Counted from the stretch's first letter, positions 19,874 through 29,940 are shown. The stretch: DNA of 64,000 nucleotides from Rhizobium sp. SL42 (GCF_021729845.1 NZ_CP063397.1:1316001-1380000), one strand, 5' to 3'. Numbers and translations are program-made. The notes: generated by a model from the sequence alone, not told the origin.

Positions 19874-21454
19874 TCAGAGGACCGATCGCACGCGGTTTTC
19901 GGTCAGCCTTGCGTAGACGTCCGCATAACTTTCGGCGCTGCGATCCCAGGAGTAGTCGGCGCGCATTGCCTGCAGCTGCATCCGCGACCACTGACGCCGG
20001 TCGCCATAGGCATCGGCTGCGCGCCGCAGGGCATGACGCAGCCCCTCCGGTCGCACCGGGTGGAACTGGAACCCGGTCGCGGCCCTTGCCGTCAGCGCCG
20101 CGTCATTTGCATCGATGATCGTTTCCGAAAGGCCGCCGGTGCGCGACACGACCGGCACGCAGCCGTAACGCAGCGCATAGAGCTGCGTCAGTCCGCAGGG
20201 CTCGAAACGCGATGGCTGGATGATGGCATCCGAACCGCCATGGATCTGGTGCGCGGTCTGTTCGTTATAGCCGACCGACACGGCCATTCGCCCGGGAAAC
20301 CGGGCCGCCGTGGCCTGCAATGCGTTCTCGATGTCATGATCGCCCTGGCCAAGCACGATCAGGCGACCGCCGCGATAGAGGATTTCATCCGCCACCTCGG
20401 CCAGCATGTCCATGCCCTTCTGCCAGGTGAGTCGGGTCACTGCCGAAAACAGCGGCCCGTCGCCCGGCTCGAGCCCGAACCGCTCCAGCAGCAGCGCCTT
20501 GTTGCGCTTCTTGTTGCGGAGTGTCCTGGTGTCGTACCGAAACGGCAGATAGCCGTCCGTGGCAGGGTTCCAGACATCGTTGTCGATGCCGTTGACGATG
20601 CCCTGCAACCTGTCGAGCCGCGCATTCAGCACGCCATCGAGCCCCATGCCGAAGGCTGGCGACAGGATTTCACGCGCATAGGTGGGGCTGACGGCGGTGA
20701 TATGATCGGTGCTCATCAACCCGCCCTTGAGATAGCTGATGTCACCGAAATATTCGAGCCCATCGACCGAATAGGCCTCCGGCGGCAGCCCGATATAGGG
20801 CAGGAGCGTGGACGAGTATTGCCCCTGGAAGGCGAGGTTGTGGATGGTCAGGACCACGGGTACGGTCGTTCCGAGCTGGCGCATGTAGACGGGCGTCAGT
20901 GCCGCCTGCCAGTCGTGGCAATGCACGAGGTCGGGTTTCCAGCCGGGCAGGGCGCCCGCCGCGATCTCCGCTGCCGCGAGCGACAATACGGCAAAACGTT
21001 TCCAGTTGTCCGGGTGGTCGATACCGTCCGGGTCAACGTAGGGGCCGCCGTCGCGCTCGAAGAGTGTGGGCGCATCGAGGACGAACAGGCTGAGCCCGTC
21101 GATGTCGAGATGCCGCAACATGGCCTTTTCGCCGAGCAAGTCATCGAACGCCATCAAGGGGGGATGCAGGCGCGTCAGTGCCAGAAGCGAAGGGTAACCG
21201 GGTACCAGCGTATGGGTTTCGATGCCGAAGCGCGACAACGCCTTGGGCAGGGCTCCCGTGACGTCGGCGAGGCCGCCGGTCTTGATCAGCGGGTAGATCT
21301 CCGAGGTTACCGCAAGAACCTGCAGCGCCGCATTCGGGACGCCGCCCCTGGCAAGGCGTGCCTGGCCCTCGATCTGATGCGTATCGCGCAGGCGCTGGAT
21401 GAATTGTGCCCGCCCCAGAGCGATGCCGATTTCCGCTTCGCCCATGGTCGTCAT
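19874..21454 (-). CDS. glgA: Glycogen synthase (ADP-glucose type, GT5)
   Basis: The product has 526 residues. It transfers glucose from ADP-glucose to a growing alpha-1,4-glucan in the cytoplasm. The GT5 N-terminal motif SEIYPLIKTGGLADVTGALPKAL carries the ADP-glucose binding K-T-G-G-L; DLVHCHDWQAAL, NIAF-like IHNLAFQGQ and the C-terminal PSRFEPCGLTQLYALRYG sugar-nucleotide site with its catalytic Glu are all present. The start overlaps the DUF2934 stop (ATGA), giving an N-terminal extension of about 45 residues before the usual GlgA start; this extension is Gln/Arg-rich and unrecognised. No glgB or glgC lies beside it, so this may be a second, stress-linked copy. Confidence 0.93.
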   Translation of the reverse strand: MTTMGEAEIGIALGRAQFIQRLRDTHQIEGQARLARGGVPNAALQVLAVTSEIYPLIKTGGLADVTGALPKALSRFGIETHTLVPGYPSLLALTRLHPPLMAFDDLLGEKAMLRHLDIDGLSLFVLDAPTLFERDGGPYVDPDGIDHPDNWKRFAVLSLAAAEIAAGALPGWKPDLVHCHDWQAALTPVYMRQLGTTVPVVLTIHNLAFQGQYSSTLLPYIGLPPEAYSVDGLEYFGDISYLKGGLMSTDHITAVSPTYAREILSPAFGMGLDGVLNARLDRLQGIVNGIDNDVWNPATDGYLPFRYDTRTLRNKKRNKALLLERFGLEPGDGPLFSAVTRLTWQKGMDMLAEVADEILYRGGRLIVLGQGDHDIENALQATAARFPGRMAVSVGYNEQTAHQIHGGSDAIIQPSRFEPCGLTQLYALRYGCVPVVSRTGGLSETIIDANDAALTARAATGFQFHPVRPEGLRHALRRAADAYGDRRQWSRMQLQAMRADYSWDRSAESYADVYARLTENRVRSVL

Positions 21455-21735
21455 CTCTTGGGTGCTTTGACGGCCCTGGCCGGTCGGGCCGGTTGGTTGG
21501 AAGGCGCAAGGCTGTCCTCGATCGCCGAGGCCTGCGCTTCGGCTATGCGCCGGCCGGCATTGTTCGTCGTCCCGTCGGAAGCGGCTTGCAGCGTTTGCCA
21601 GTCCTGCAGTGCCGCATGCCAGTGATCGGCGTCGCGGCCGTGCGGGCGACCTTCCTCCTCCCATCGGGAGTAAGCCCTGCGGGCAATCCAGTCATTGTCT
21701 CTGTCGGGGTGCCTTTCGGGATCATTGTCGGTCAT
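21451..21735 (-). CDS. DUF2934 protein
   Basis: The 94-residue protein carries the DUF2934 core IARRAYSRWEEEGRPHGRDADHWHAA at about residues 15-40, then a disordered Ala/Pro/Lys tail. The ATG at 21735 has GGAGAG 8 bases upstream. Its TGA overlaps the glgA ATG, so the two are translationally coupled. DUF2934 genes are often seen beside glycogen/trehalose genes in rhizobia (general knowledge); the biochemical role is unknown. Confidence 0.75.
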   Translation of the reverse strand: MTDNDPERHPDRDNDWIARRAYSRWEEEGRPHGRDADHWHAALQDWQTLQAASDGTTNNAGRRIAEAQASAIEDSLAPSNQPARPARAVKAPKR

Positions 21736-22436
21736 GGCTTCTCTCCGCTCGCCGCCGCGTTCACCTGTCATCACGAACAGCCTGACAGACCGACCCCGCT
21801 GGAAGCGGGCCGAAGCCAGGCATCTGAAGTCAGCAACGGCGACCTCGCACCGCAGCGTTGCTCCACTTCGTCCAGTTCATGCGAGAGATAGACATGTCAG
21901 TAACGCCAGCGAGGGGAAACGGTTCCCGGCGCAAACAGGGATTCGAGCGACCGCCGTGCAGTCCCGGTCTTGCGTGTCCCTGTTTTGGACACTGGTCGCG
22001 GTTCTTACGTGCATCCCGCCTGCAAAACTCCTCGGTGTCGGCGCTTTGCAGACCTCGCCGCTGTGTGCAGCTTCGGTCTGTTTACGACGCCTCTGCCCAG
22101 TTACGACACCTGGCAAGGCTATTCTTCTGCATATTAGCGGATTCGGTTCTGCGGCCACCATTCATTAACCTTCAGGCAAGGAATTAACCATAATGATTGC
22201 TGAACACGTCGGAGTGGGACTCACGGAAGAGTTTCCTTCGGGCATGACGCCGTCCCGTCGTACCGGTTTTGGCCCGGTCTGTAATAATCATGCAGGCAGT
22301 TCGAAAGACGGCTGGCCATGAATGCGGACGGACCTCCAGACGTGGTCCATGATTTTGCATCCGTGTTTAAGCCACCGCGCTATCGGTCTGCCCAGAAGGG
22401 GGCGATCTCGTTCGAGATCGCCGCAATACGGGCAAT
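21736..22436. other. Non-coding gap upstream of the che operon
   Basis: About 700 bases separate the divergent DUF2934 gene and the first che gene. No open frame here has family-like composition. The only clear structure is the inverted repeat at 22401-22422. The che promoter presumably lies in the A/T-richer stretch 22130-22200. Confidence 0.5.
22401..22422. promoter_or_regulatory. Perfect 10-bp inverted repeat just upstream of the first che gene
   Basis: GGCGATCTCG-TT-CGAGATCGCC is a perfect palindrome with a 2-base centre, ending 14 bases before the ATG at 22437. In DNA it would suit a dimeric regulator; in RNA it would make a stem next to a poor ribosome site. Confidence 0.55.
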
Positions 22437-24083
22437 ATGGCAAGTCAGGTCAATCCGACGGAACGGACAACGGGAGCGCAGGCAGGCAGCCTGGGCGAAC
22501 GCTTGCGTTTTGCCGGCCTCGATGACAGCCACCGCGAACTGCTGCGCCAGAACCGCCATCTGCTCTCGCCGCAAGTGAAGACGGCCCTACGTGATCTCTT
22601 CCAGCGTCTCCAGACATTTCCCGATGCCGCGCGCGCCTTTTCCAGCGAGCGTCAATATGATCGTTTCCATGACCTCCTGTCCTCGCACTGGGATGTGCTG
22701 ACGGATGCCCGTTTCGACGCGCTTTACGCAGAGCGGGTGAAGGTTCTGTCCGACAGCGAAAGCCGCATGGGTCTTGACCCAAGATGGCACATCGCCGGCC
22801 ACGCGGTAGTTCTCGAACATCTGCTGACGGCCGTGATGACCGAGAATGCCGGCTCGGGGCTGCTGCCGTCCGCGCGCCGCCGCCATCGCGAAGTCACCGA
22901 CCTTGCCGGTGCGCTCGTGCGGCTGGTCATGGTCGATGTCGAAATCGCCGTTTCCCTGCGGTTCAACGAACTACGCGTCAAGCACCATCGTGACCTGGCA
23001 GCCCAACGCGAGCGTGATCGTGCCGAGGTTGAGGCCGTTTTTGGCCCGATTATCGAAAGCCTGGCCGAGCGCGATCTGACGGTGCGCGTCGGTGCCGATG
23101 TGCCGGACGCCTATGCCGACCTCGGTTCGCGCATGAACGAGGCGCTGGAACAGCTGCAGACCGCGTTTCTGGCTTCGGAGGACAAGCTCGTGCAAGCCCG
23201 CGGCACGACCGATGCCATGGTCTCTGCTGCACGCGACTGTTCGCGCGGTGCCGATGCCCAGTCCGAGCGGCTGGGCGAGGCGTCCCGTGCACTCGATGCC
23301 CTGACATCCGACGTGCGCGTCAGCGCCGGCAAGACGCGCAAGGCCGAAGCGTCGGTTGCCGCCACCCGCCAGTCGGTCGAGGCCAGCGGCCATGTGGTCG
23401 GCCAGGCGATTTCGGCCATGGCCGATATCGAGGCGTCCGCCGAGCAGATCGGCCATATCATCGGCGCGATCGATGAAATTGCATTCCAGACCAACCTCTT
23501 GGCGCTCAATGCCGGCATCGAGGCGGCCCGTGCCGGCGATAGTGGCCGCGGCTTTGCCGTTGTCGCCCAGGAAGTGCGTGCGCTCGCCCAGCGTTCGGCG
23601 GATGCCGCCCGCGAAATCAAGACGCTGGTGGCGACGACCAAGAACCAGGTCGTCGCCGGTGTCGACATGGTCGCGCGGACCCAGGGGGCCATTGCCGATA
23701 TCGTCACCCAGGTCGGTGGCATCAGCGGCACCGTTTCGGAAATCGCCAGCGAGACCGATGCCCAGGCGACCGGCCTTGCCGGCGTGTCGGGCATCGTGGC
23801 CGCTCTCGGCGCCGATGTCTCCGCCACGGCGGATCACGCGCGTCGCTCCAGCGGCAGTTCGGACGACCTGCACAAGGTCATCCTCGAACTCGGCGAGACG
23901 ATCCGCGAATTCCACATCGAACGTCAGGTTCGCCCGTCAAAGCCGGTCTCGTCGCGTCTTGTCGTTTCGTCGGCAGCAGCTTCCCTGGCCGGTCCGCGGG
24001 GCCGTGACACAGATGACGTCGACAACGCACTGTTTGATGATGATTTCGGCTTTTCGGTCCAGATTGCTGGGCTGGGAGGATGA
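22437..24083 (+). CDS. icpA: Soluble globin-fold chemoreceptor (IcpA-like)
   Basis: The 548-residue protein is a cytoplasmic methyl-accepting chemotaxis protein, the usual first gene of Sinorhizobium/Rhizobium che operons. The N-terminal part (about residues 20-180) has the protoglobin/globin-coupled-sensor pattern, with [12 protein letters not shown] at 111-122. There is no membrane segment. The signalling hairpin has [20 protein letters not shown]. At the position of the proximal heme His (HxRIGL in heme sensors) this protein has E108-S-R-M-G-L, so heme binding is doubtful. It has no C-terminal CheR-tether pentapeptide (ends IAGLGG). It is followed by cheS at 131 bases. Confidence 0.85.
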   Translation: MASQVNPTERTTGAQAGSLGERLRFAGLDDSHRELLRQNRHLLSPQVKTALRDLFQRLQTFPDAARAFSSERQYDRFHDLLSSHWDVLTDARFDALYAERVKVLSDSESRMGLDPRWHIAGHAVVLEHLLTAVMTENAGSGLLPSARRRHREVTDLAGALVRLVMVDVEIAVSLRFNELRVKHHRDLAAQRERDRAEVEAVFGPIIESLAERDLTVRVGADVPDAYADLGSRMNEALEQLQTAFLASEDKLVQARGTTDAMVSAARDCSRGADAQSERLGEASRALDALTSDVRVSAGKTRKAEASVAATRQSVEASGHVVGQAISAMADIEASAEQIGHIIGAIDEIAFQTNLLALNAGIEAARAGDSGRGFAVVAQEVRALAQRSADAAREIKTLVATTKNQVVAGVDMVARTQGAIADIVTQVGGISGTVSEIASETDAQATGLAGVSGIVAALGADVSATADHARRSSGSSDDLHKVILELGETIREFHIERQVRPSKPVSSRLVVSSAAASLAGPRGRDTDDVDNALFDDDFGFSVQIAGLGG

Positions 24084-24214
24084 GGGGATTGTTTACCACC
24101 ATGCGCTACACAAGAGGCTCAGGCGGCAAATGTCTCCGAACAAATGGTGGATTTCTCAACCGGTTACCGGCTGGACCGGCACGATAGCTGCGGCTGCGTG
24201 AAACAAGGAAAGAA

Positions 24215-24517
24215 ATGATGGCAGTCAAGAAAGGCCAACAGAAGAGTTTGAAACTCGCGGCGGTATTGGACCTCAACGAGGCCTCCAATCTGAAGGCGAA
24301 CATTCTCTCCTTGCGCGGTGCTCCGCTCACCATCGACGCCTCCGGCGTCGAGCGTGTCGGCGCCCAGTGTGTTCAGGTGCTGATGGCCGCGGCCAAGGCC
24401 TGGGAAGCTGACAAGCACCCCTTCTCTTTCGGCAAGGCCTCGGAGGCCTTTCTCAAGACCCTTCAACTGATTGGCGTGAACGTCGACCATCTGCTCGCTA
24501 AGGAGATCCGGCAATGA
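24215..24517 (+). CDS. cheS: STAS-domain chemotaxis protein CheS
   Basis: This 100-residue single STAS-like domain protein (LAAVLDLNEASNLKANILSLRG...LTIDASGVERVGAQCVQVLMAA) sits between icpA and cheY1, exactly as CheS in Sinorhizobium meliloti, where it binds CheA and speeds dephosphorylation of the phosphate-sink CheY1. The start is the first of two ATGs (24215) after AAGGAAAG. Its stop overlaps the cheY1 start (ATGA), suggesting coupled, balanced synthesis. Confidence 0.85.
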   Translation: MMAVKKGQQKSLKLAAVLDLNEASNLKANILSLRGAPLTIDASGVERVGAQCVQVLMAAAKAWEADKHPFSFGKASEAFLKTLQLIGVNVDHLLAKEIRQ

Positions 24518-24879
24518 AGAAAAAAGTGCTTACTGTGGATGACTCCAGAACCATCCGAAACATGCTTCTGGTCACCCTCAACAATGCTGGCTTTGAAACC
24601 ATCCAGGCCGAAGACGGCATCGAAGGTCTCGAAGTGCTCGAAGACTGCAATCCGGACGTTATCGTCACCGACATCAACATGCCGCGTCTCGATGGTTTCG
24701 GCTTCATCGAGGGCGTTCGCAAGAACGAGAAATACCGCGCCATCCCGATCCTGGTCCTGACCACGGAAAGCGACGCGGAAAAGAAGAACCGCGCGCGCCA
24801 GGCTGGTGCAACCGGATGGATCGTCAAGCCGTTCGATCCGACCAAGCTGATCGATGCCATCGAGCGTGTAACCGCCTAA
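24514..24879 (+). CDS. cheY1: Chemotaxis response regulator CheY1 (phosphate sink)
   Basis: A 121-residue single receiver domain: acidic pocket D9-D10, phospho-acceptor D53 (VTDINMPRLDG), T/S at LVLTTES and K in IVKPFDP. By position between cheS and cheA it corresponds to CheY1, which in Sinorhizobium acts as a phosphate sink for CheY2-P via CheA. It overlaps cheS by four bases and lies 16 bases before cheA. Confidence 0.92.
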   Translation: MKKKVLTVDDSRTIRNMLLVTLNNAGFETIQAEDGIEGLEVLEDCNPDVIVTDINMPRLDGFGFIEGVRKNEKYRAIPILVLTTESDAEKKNRARQAGATGWIVKPFDPTKLIDAIERVTA

Positions 24880-24895
24880 GCCGGGATTTTCTCCT

Positions 24896-27133
24896 ATGGA
24901 TATGAACGAAATCAAAGAGATCTTCTTCCAGGAATGCGAGGAGCAGCTCGCGGAACTGGAATCCGGTCTTCTGAAAATGAATGACGGGGATCGTGACCCG
25001 GAAACGGTGAATGCCGTGTTCCGCGCGGTTCACTCGATCAAGGGCGGTGCCGGTGCTTTCGGTCTAGATGACCTGGTGGCCTTCGCGCACGTCTTTGAAA
25101 CGACACTTGATTGCGTTCGTTCCAACAAGCTCGAACCTGGCCCGGAAGTGATGAAGGTCATGCTCAAGTCGGCCGACGTGCTGGCCGACCTGACCAATGC
25201 GGCCCGCGATGGCGGCAGCGTCGATTCCTCACGCTCCAGCGGCCTGGTCAAGGAACTGGAAGCACTGGCGCATGGCGAAATGCCGGCAGCATCGTCTGCA
25301 CCGGCGCCTGCGCCTGCAGCCCCGGTCGCCAAGGCGCCGGCAGCGTCCGACGACAGCGGCTTCCAGCCGATTCCCTTCTCCTTCGACGGCTTCGGCGCTG
25401 ATGAAGAGCCGGCCCCGTCGATCTTTGAGGTCAGCTTCAAGCCGCGTCGCGATCTGTATTCCAAGGGCAATGAAGCCGCTCTCCTGCTGCGGGATCTCTC
25501 GCGCGTCGGCGAGATGAGCATCAACTGCATCATGGACGGCCTGCCATCGCTCGATGACCTGGACCCGGAAGAAGCCTATTTCGCCTGGAAAATCCAGATC
25601 AAGCCGGAAAAGGGCGAAGAGGCCATTCGGACCGTGTTCGAATTCGCCGAATGGGACTGTGACCTCGAAATCAAGATGATCGAGGCGGAACAGGCCAAGC
25701 CCGCCGCCGAAGAGCTGCCGATGATCCCCGTACCATTCGACTTGTCGGCGCTCGACGACGGCCCGGAAATGGTTGCAGCCGAAACGGTCAATGCGGCTGT
25801 CGATGCTGCCGAAACCGCGACCCGTGTCAGCAAGCTTGCTGCCGCCAAGGCGGAAAAGAAGGAATCGCCGGCAGCCGCCGCCGCTGCCGCTGCAGCCGCC
25901 GCCGCCGCTCAGGCCAACAATGCCGCCGGCCAGACCATCCGCGTCGATCTCGATCGCGTCGACCGCCTGATCAACCTGGTGGGCGAACTCGTCATCAACC
26001 AGGCGATGCTGTCGCAGAGCGTCATCGAGAATGATGCGACGGGCACGTCTGCCGTCAACATGGGCCTCGAGGAGCTGCAGCAGCTCACCCGCGAGATCCA
26101 GGACTCGGTCATGGCGATCCGCGCGCAGCCGGTGAAGCCGGTCTTCCAGCGCATGTCGCGTATCGTCCGTGAAGTGGCCGACATGGTCGGCAAGTCGATC
26201 CGCCTCGTCACCGAAGGTGAAAACACCGAAGTCGACAAGACGGTCATCGACAAGCTGGCCGAGCCGCTGACCCACATGATCCGCAATGCCGTCGACCACG
26301 GCATCGAAAGCCCGGAAAAGCGCGCCGCCGCGGGCAAGGAGCCAGAAGGCACGATCAAGCTGACCGCGAAGCACCGTTCGGGCCGTATCGTCATCGAACT
26401 GGTCGATGACGGCGCCGGCATCAACCGCGAACGCGTCAAGCAGAAGGCCATCGACAACGAGCTGATCGCAGCCGATGCCAATCTGACGGATGAGGAAATC
26501 GACAACCTGATCTTCGCGCCCGGCTTCTCGACCGCCGACAAGATCTCCGACATTTCCGGCCGCGGCGTCGGCATGGACGTGGTCAAGCGCTCGATCCAGG
26601 CACTCGGCGGTCGTATCTCGATCACCTCGCGCCCGGGCCTCGGCTCGACCTTCACCATGAGCCTGCCGCTGACGCTCGCCGTTCTCGACGGCATGGTGGT
26701 CACGGTTGCCGGCCAGACGCTCGTCGTACCGCTCACCGCGATCGTCGAAACCCTGCAGCCGGAAGCGCAGAACATCCACTCCTTCGGTGCCAACCAGCGC
26801 CTGATCTCGATCCGCAATTCCTTCTGCCCGCTGGTGGATGTCGGCCGGATCCTGAACTTCCGCGGAACCCAGGCCAATCCTGTCGAAGGCGTGGCGCTGC
26901 TGGTCGAATCGGAAGGTGGCGGACAGCGCGCCCTGATGGTCGATGCCATCCAGGGACAGCGCCAGGTCGTCATCAAGTCGCTGGAAGCCAACTACACCCA
27001 TGTTCCGGGTATCGCCGCCGCAACCATCCTCGGTGATGGCCGCGTCGCTCTGATCCTTGACGTGGATGCCGTCGTTGCCGCCTCGCGCGGTCAGTCCCTC
27101 AAGCAGGAAATGTCACTAGCAGTCGCAGGATAG
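24896..27133 (+). CDS. cheA: Chemotaxis histidine kinase CheA
   Basis: The 745-residue kinase autophosphorylates in response to receptors and passes phosphate to CheY1, CheY2 and CheB. Domains: P1 Hpt (about 1-105) with H46 in AVHSIKGGAGAFG; a P2-like CheY/CheB-binding region (about 175-270); an Ala-rich linker with a run of about 12 Ala near 326-338; P3 dimerisation (about 345-405); P4 ATPase with HMIRNAVDHGIE and DDGAGINRE plus GRGVGMDVV; P5 CheW-like (about 605-740). It starts MDMNEI; four bases separate it from cheW. Confidence 0.97.
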   Translation: MDMNEIKEIFFQECEEQLAELESGLLKMNDGDRDPETVNAVFRAVHSIKGGAGAFGLDDLVAFAHVFETTLDCVRSNKLEPGPEVMKVMLKSADVLADLTNAARDGGSVDSSRSSGLVKELEALAHGEMPAASSAPAPAPAAPVAKAPAASDDSGFQPIPFSFDGFGADEEPAPSIFEVSFKPRRDLYSKGNEAALLLRDLSRVGEMSINCIMDGLPSLDDLDPEEAYFAWKIQIKPEKGEEAIRTVFEFAEWDCDLEIKMIEAEQAKPAAEELPMIPVPFDLSALDDGPEMVAAETVNAAVDAAETATRVSKLAAAKAEKKESPAAAAAAAAAAAAAQANNAAGQTIRVDLDRVDRLINLVGELVINQAMLSQSVIENDATGTSAVNMGLEELQQLTREIQDSVMAIRAQPVKPVFQRMSRIVREVADMVGKSIRLVTEGENTEVDKTVIDKLAEPLTHMIRNAVDHGIESPEKRAAAGKEPEGTIKLTAKHRSGRIVIELVDDGAGINRERVKQKAIDNELIAADANLTDEEIDNLIFAPGFSTADKISDISGRGVGMDVVKRSIQALGGRISITSRPGLGSTFTMSLPLTLAVLDGMVVTVAGQTLVVPLTAIVETLQPEAQNIHSFGANQRLISIRNSFCPLVDVGRILNFRGTQANPVEGVALLVESEGGGQRALMVDAIQGQRQVVIKSLEANYTHVPGIAAATILGDGRVALILDVDAVVAASRGQSLKQEMSLAVAG

Positions 27134-27137
27134 TCTC

Positions 27138-27605
27138 ATGTCGTATGCGGTCAGAAGCCTTGCAGAAGGAAATCGTGAACTCATCGCCTTCCGGATCGGA
27201 GAGCAGGAGTTTTGCGTGAACATAATGTCGGTGCGCGAGATTCGCGGGTGGACCCCCGCGACCCCGCTGCCACATTCGCCCGGGTATGTCCTGGGCGTGA
27301 TCAATCTGCGCGGCGCCGTACTGCCGATCATAGACCTGTCCAAACGCCTCGGCATGAAGCCGGTCGAGCCCAGCGCGCGCCACGTCATCATCGTGGCGCA
27401 GGTTCGCTCGAAGATCATCGGCCTCCTGGTCGAGGCGGTATCCGACATCCTGACGGTGACCGAGGAAAACATACAACCGACGCCGGAGATCTCCTCCGAC
27501 CTCGAACGCCAATATGCCCGCGGCATTCTCGCGATCGACAAGCGGATGATCTGCTTGATCGAGCTTGGTGCTCTTTTTACCGACGCCGAAAGCGAGGCTG
27601 CATGA
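27138..27605 (+). CDS. cheW: Chemotaxis adaptor CheW
   Basis: The 155-residue CheW fold links receptors to CheA: IAFRIGEQEFCVNIMSVREIRGWTPATPLPHSPGYVLGVINLRGAVLPIIDL is textbook CheW. It sits inside the che operon between cheA and cheR, as in Sinorhizobium. The TGA overlaps the cheR ATG. Confidence 0.95.
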   Translation: MSYAVRSLAEGNRELIAFRIGEQEFCVNIMSVREIRGWTPATPLPHSPGYVLGVINLRGAVLPIIDLSKRLGMKPVEPSARHVIIVAQVRSKIIGLLVEAVSDILTVTEENIQPTPEISSDLERQYARGILAIDKRMICLIELGALFTDAESEAA

Positions 27606-28504
27606 CATTTGCAATGAGTTCATCAAGGCAATCTGAAGACGAGGTCCTGGCCAGCGGTGAATACCCGCTGACCCGTCGCGATCTCAATGAGATCGCAGCG
27701 ATGATCTATTCGGACGCAGGCATTGCCCTCAACGATTCCAAGGCATCCCTGGTCTATTCCAGGCTGTCGAAGCATATCCGCAATCTCGGCCTGTCGGGTT
27801 TCCGCGCCTACTGTCAGCTTGTCGCTTCGCAGGAAGGTGCCGCGGAACGGCGCGAGATGCTTTCGCACCTGACCACCAACTTCACCCGCTTCTTCCGCGA
27901 GAACCATCATTTCGAGCATCTGCGCGACGAGGTCCTTCCGGGACTGATCGCACGGGCGAAGGCCGGCGGCCGTGTCCGTATCTGGTCGGCAGCCAGCTCG
28001 GACGGCCAGGAGCCCTATTCGATCGCGCTGACGGTGCTTCAGGCATTTCCCAATGCCGCCGATTATGATTTCAAGATCCTGGCAAGCGACATCGATCCCA
28101 AGATCCTCGCCATTGCCCGTCAGGGTGCCTATGACGAGCAGGCGCTTGAAACGGTTTCTCCCGCCATGCGCAAGCAATGGTTCAAGGAGACCGAAATCAA
28201 CGGTCGCCGCAAGTTTCAGGTCGATGACCGCCTCAAGCGCCTCATCACCTTCAACGAGCTGAACCTGATGTCGCAGTGGCCGTTCAAGGGCCAGTTCGAT
28301 GTCATTTTCTGCCGCAACGTCGTGATCTATTTCGACGAGCCGACCCAGGTGAAGATCTGGGGCCGTTTCGCCGGGCTGCTGCCGATTGGCGGTCATCTCT
28401 ATATCGGCCATTCGGAGCGTGTCTCGGGAGATCCGAAGAACGATTTCGACAATATCGGCATCACCACCTATCGCTATCTTGGCAAGCAGGGAGGGCGTAA
28501 ATAA
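27602..28504 (+). CDS. cheR: Chemoreceptor methyltransferase CheR
   Basis: This 300-residue SAM-dependent glutamate methyltransferase acts on chemoreceptors. The N-terminal helical domain (about 20-95) with [16 protein letters not shown] precedes the Rossmann domain with [16 protein letters not shown] (SAM site), [23 protein letters not shown] and [10 protein letters not shown]. The ATG at 27602 overlaps the cheW stop; a longer open frame upstream runs through cheW and is rejected. The TAA overlaps the cheB ATG (TAATG). Confidence 0.96.
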   Translation: MTFAMSSSRQSEDEVLASGEYPLTRRDLNEIAAMIYSDAGIALNDSKASLVYSRLSKHIRNLGLSGFRAYCQLVASQEGAAERREMLSHLTTNFTRFFRENHHFEHLRDEVLPGLIARAKAGGRVRIWSAASSDGQEPYSIALTVLQAFPNAADYDFKILASDIDPKILAIARQGAYDEQALETVSPAMRKQWFKETEINGRRKFQVDDRLKRLITFNELNLMSQWPFKGQFDVIFCRNVVIYFDEPTQVKIWGRFAGLLPIGGHLYIGHSERVSGDPKNDFDNIGITTYRYLGKQGGRK

Positions 28505-29550
28505 TGGGTCATCCCGCACGCGTTCTCGTCGTCGACGATAGCCCGACCATGCGCGGCCTGATCACGGCCGTGCTCAGTCAGGATCCGGATGTCAGCGTTG
28601 TCGGCCAGGCCGGCGACGCCATGGAAGCCCGCGCGGCGATCAAGCAGCTGAACCCGGACGTCGTGACGCTCGACATCGAGATGCCGAACATGAACGGCCT
28701 CGAATTTCTCGAAAAGATCATGAAGCTGCGTCCGATGCCGGTCATCATGGTCTCGACCATGACCCATCGCGGGGCGGAAGCCACGCTGGCTGCGCTGGAA
28801 ATCGGTGCCTTCGATTGCGTCGCTAAGCCCGTGCCGGGCGATGCGCGTCCGTTCGGCGAACTGGCGGAAAAGGTCAAGGCCGCGGCCCGCTCGCAGCACC
28901 GGCATGCACCGGCCCCGCAGGCCCAGCCGGCAAGCACTGCCCCGACAGCCGATTTCCGCGTCGGTCGCAAGATTGTCGCCATCGGGTCTTCGACCGGTGG
29001 CGTCGAGGCCCTGATCGCGGTGCTGCAGAAGTTTCCGCGCAATTGCCCGCCGACGGTCATCACGCAGCATATGCCGCCGACCTTCACCAGGAGCTTTGCC
29101 GAGCGCCTGAACAGGCTTTGCGCCCCGGTCGTCGAAGAGGCGACAGATGGCGCAAGGCTCGAAATCGGCAAGATCTATCTTGCCCCCGGCGGCGAGCGTC
29201 ATCTGCAGGTGTCGAATGCATCGGCACCGTGCTGCCGCCTGGTCGAGCGGGCTCCGGTCAACGGACACCGGCCTTCGGTCGATGTTCTGTTTGATTCTGT
29301 TGCCGAACTTGCGGGCCGAAGCGCCGTTGGCGTGATCCTGACGGGCATGGGGCGTGATGGCGCCTCGGGCCTTCTCAAGATGCGTCACGCCGGTGCGCGC
29401 ACCATCGGTCAAAACGAAAAGACCTGCGTGGTCTATGGCATGCCGCGCGTCGCCCACGAACTGGGCGCCGTCGAACATCAGCTGCCGCTTGGTTCCATTG
29501 GGGAGGAGATCCTCAAACTAACTGCCGCCCGAAAAGAAGGTATCGAATAA
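28504..29550 (+). CDS. cheB: Chemotaxis methylesterase/response regulator CheB
   Basis: The 348-residue protein has a receiver domain (about 1-125; D11-D12 and phospho-acceptor D57) and a C-terminal methylesterase/deamidase domain with catalytic Ser in [11 protein letters not shown], His in [10 protein letters not shown] and Asp in [13 protein letters not shown]. It removes receptor methyl groups and opposes CheR. Start and stop both overlap neighbours by one base (TAATG). Confidence 0.97.
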   Translation: MGHPARVLVVDDSPTMRGLITAVLSQDPDVSVVGQAGDAMEARAAIKQLNPDVVTLDIEMPNMNGLEFLEKIMKLRPMPVIMVSTMTHRGAEATLAALEIGAFDCVAKPVPGDARPFGELAEKVKAAARSQHRHAPAPQAQPASTAPTADFRVGRKIVAIGSSTGGVEALIAVLQKFPRNCPPTVITQHMPPTFTRSFAERLNRLCAPVVEEATDGARLEIGKIYLAPGGERHLQVSNASAPCCRLVERAPVNGHRPSVDVLFDSVAELAGRSAVGVILTGMGRDGASGLLKMRHAGARTIGQNEKTCVVYGMPRVAHELGAVEHQLPLGSIGEEILKLTAARKEGIE

Positions 29551-29939
29551 TGTCCATAGCCGAAAAAATCAAAGTTCTGATCGTCGACGATCAGGTCACC
29601 AGTCGCCTCCTCCTGTCGGACGCCCTGACCCAGCTTGGCTTCAAGCAGATCACGGCAGCCGGCGATGGCGTCCAGGGCATGAAGATCATGGAGCAGCAGC
29701 CTCATCATCTCGTGATCTCGGACTTCAACATGCCGAACATGGATGGTCTCGGATTGCTTCAGGCCGTTCGCACCAACCCGAACACCAAGAAGGCAGCCTT
29801 CATCATCCTCACCGCGCAGGGCGATCGTGCGCTGGTGCAGAAGGCCGCCCAGCTGGGTGCCAACAACGTGCTCGCCAAGCCTTTCACCATCGAAAAGATG
29901 AAGGCCGCGATCGAGGCCGTATTCGGAGCATTGAAATAA
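29550..29939 (+). CDS. cheY2: Chemotaxis response regulator CheY2 (motor-binding)
   Basis: A 129-residue single receiver domain with D13-D14, phospho-acceptor D58 ([11 protein letters not shown]), LTAQGDR and K in LAKPFTI. By its position after cheB it corresponds to CheY2, the main output regulator in Sinorhizobium, which slows the unidirectional flagellar motor when phosphorylated. It overlaps cheB (TAATG) and lies one base before cheD. Confidence 0.94.
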   Translation: MSIAEKIKVLIVDDQVTSRLLLSDALTQLGFKQITAAGDGVQGMKIMEQQPHHLVISDFNMPNMDGLGLLQAVRTNPNTKKAAFIILTAQGDRALVQKAAQLGANNVLAKPFTIEKMKAAIEAVFGALK

Positions 29940-29940
29940 A

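Noticed and set aside
20033..21625. 530-codon plus-strand frame over glgA
   Set aside because: Antisense shadow of a well-conserved gene in GC-rich DNA; composition rich in Arg/Gln with no domains.
22105..22135. Possible GCAAG-N9-CT promoter-like element before the che operon
   Set aside because: Only the GCAAG core and CT fit; distance to the start codon is more than 300 bases.
25229..27001. 590-codon minus-strand frame over cheA
   Set aside because: Antisense shadow; cheA is clearly the real gene.
27212..27601. 5' extension of the cheR frame through cheW
   Set aside because: It overlaps cheW in another frame; the ATG at 27602 overlapping the cheW stop fits the family start.
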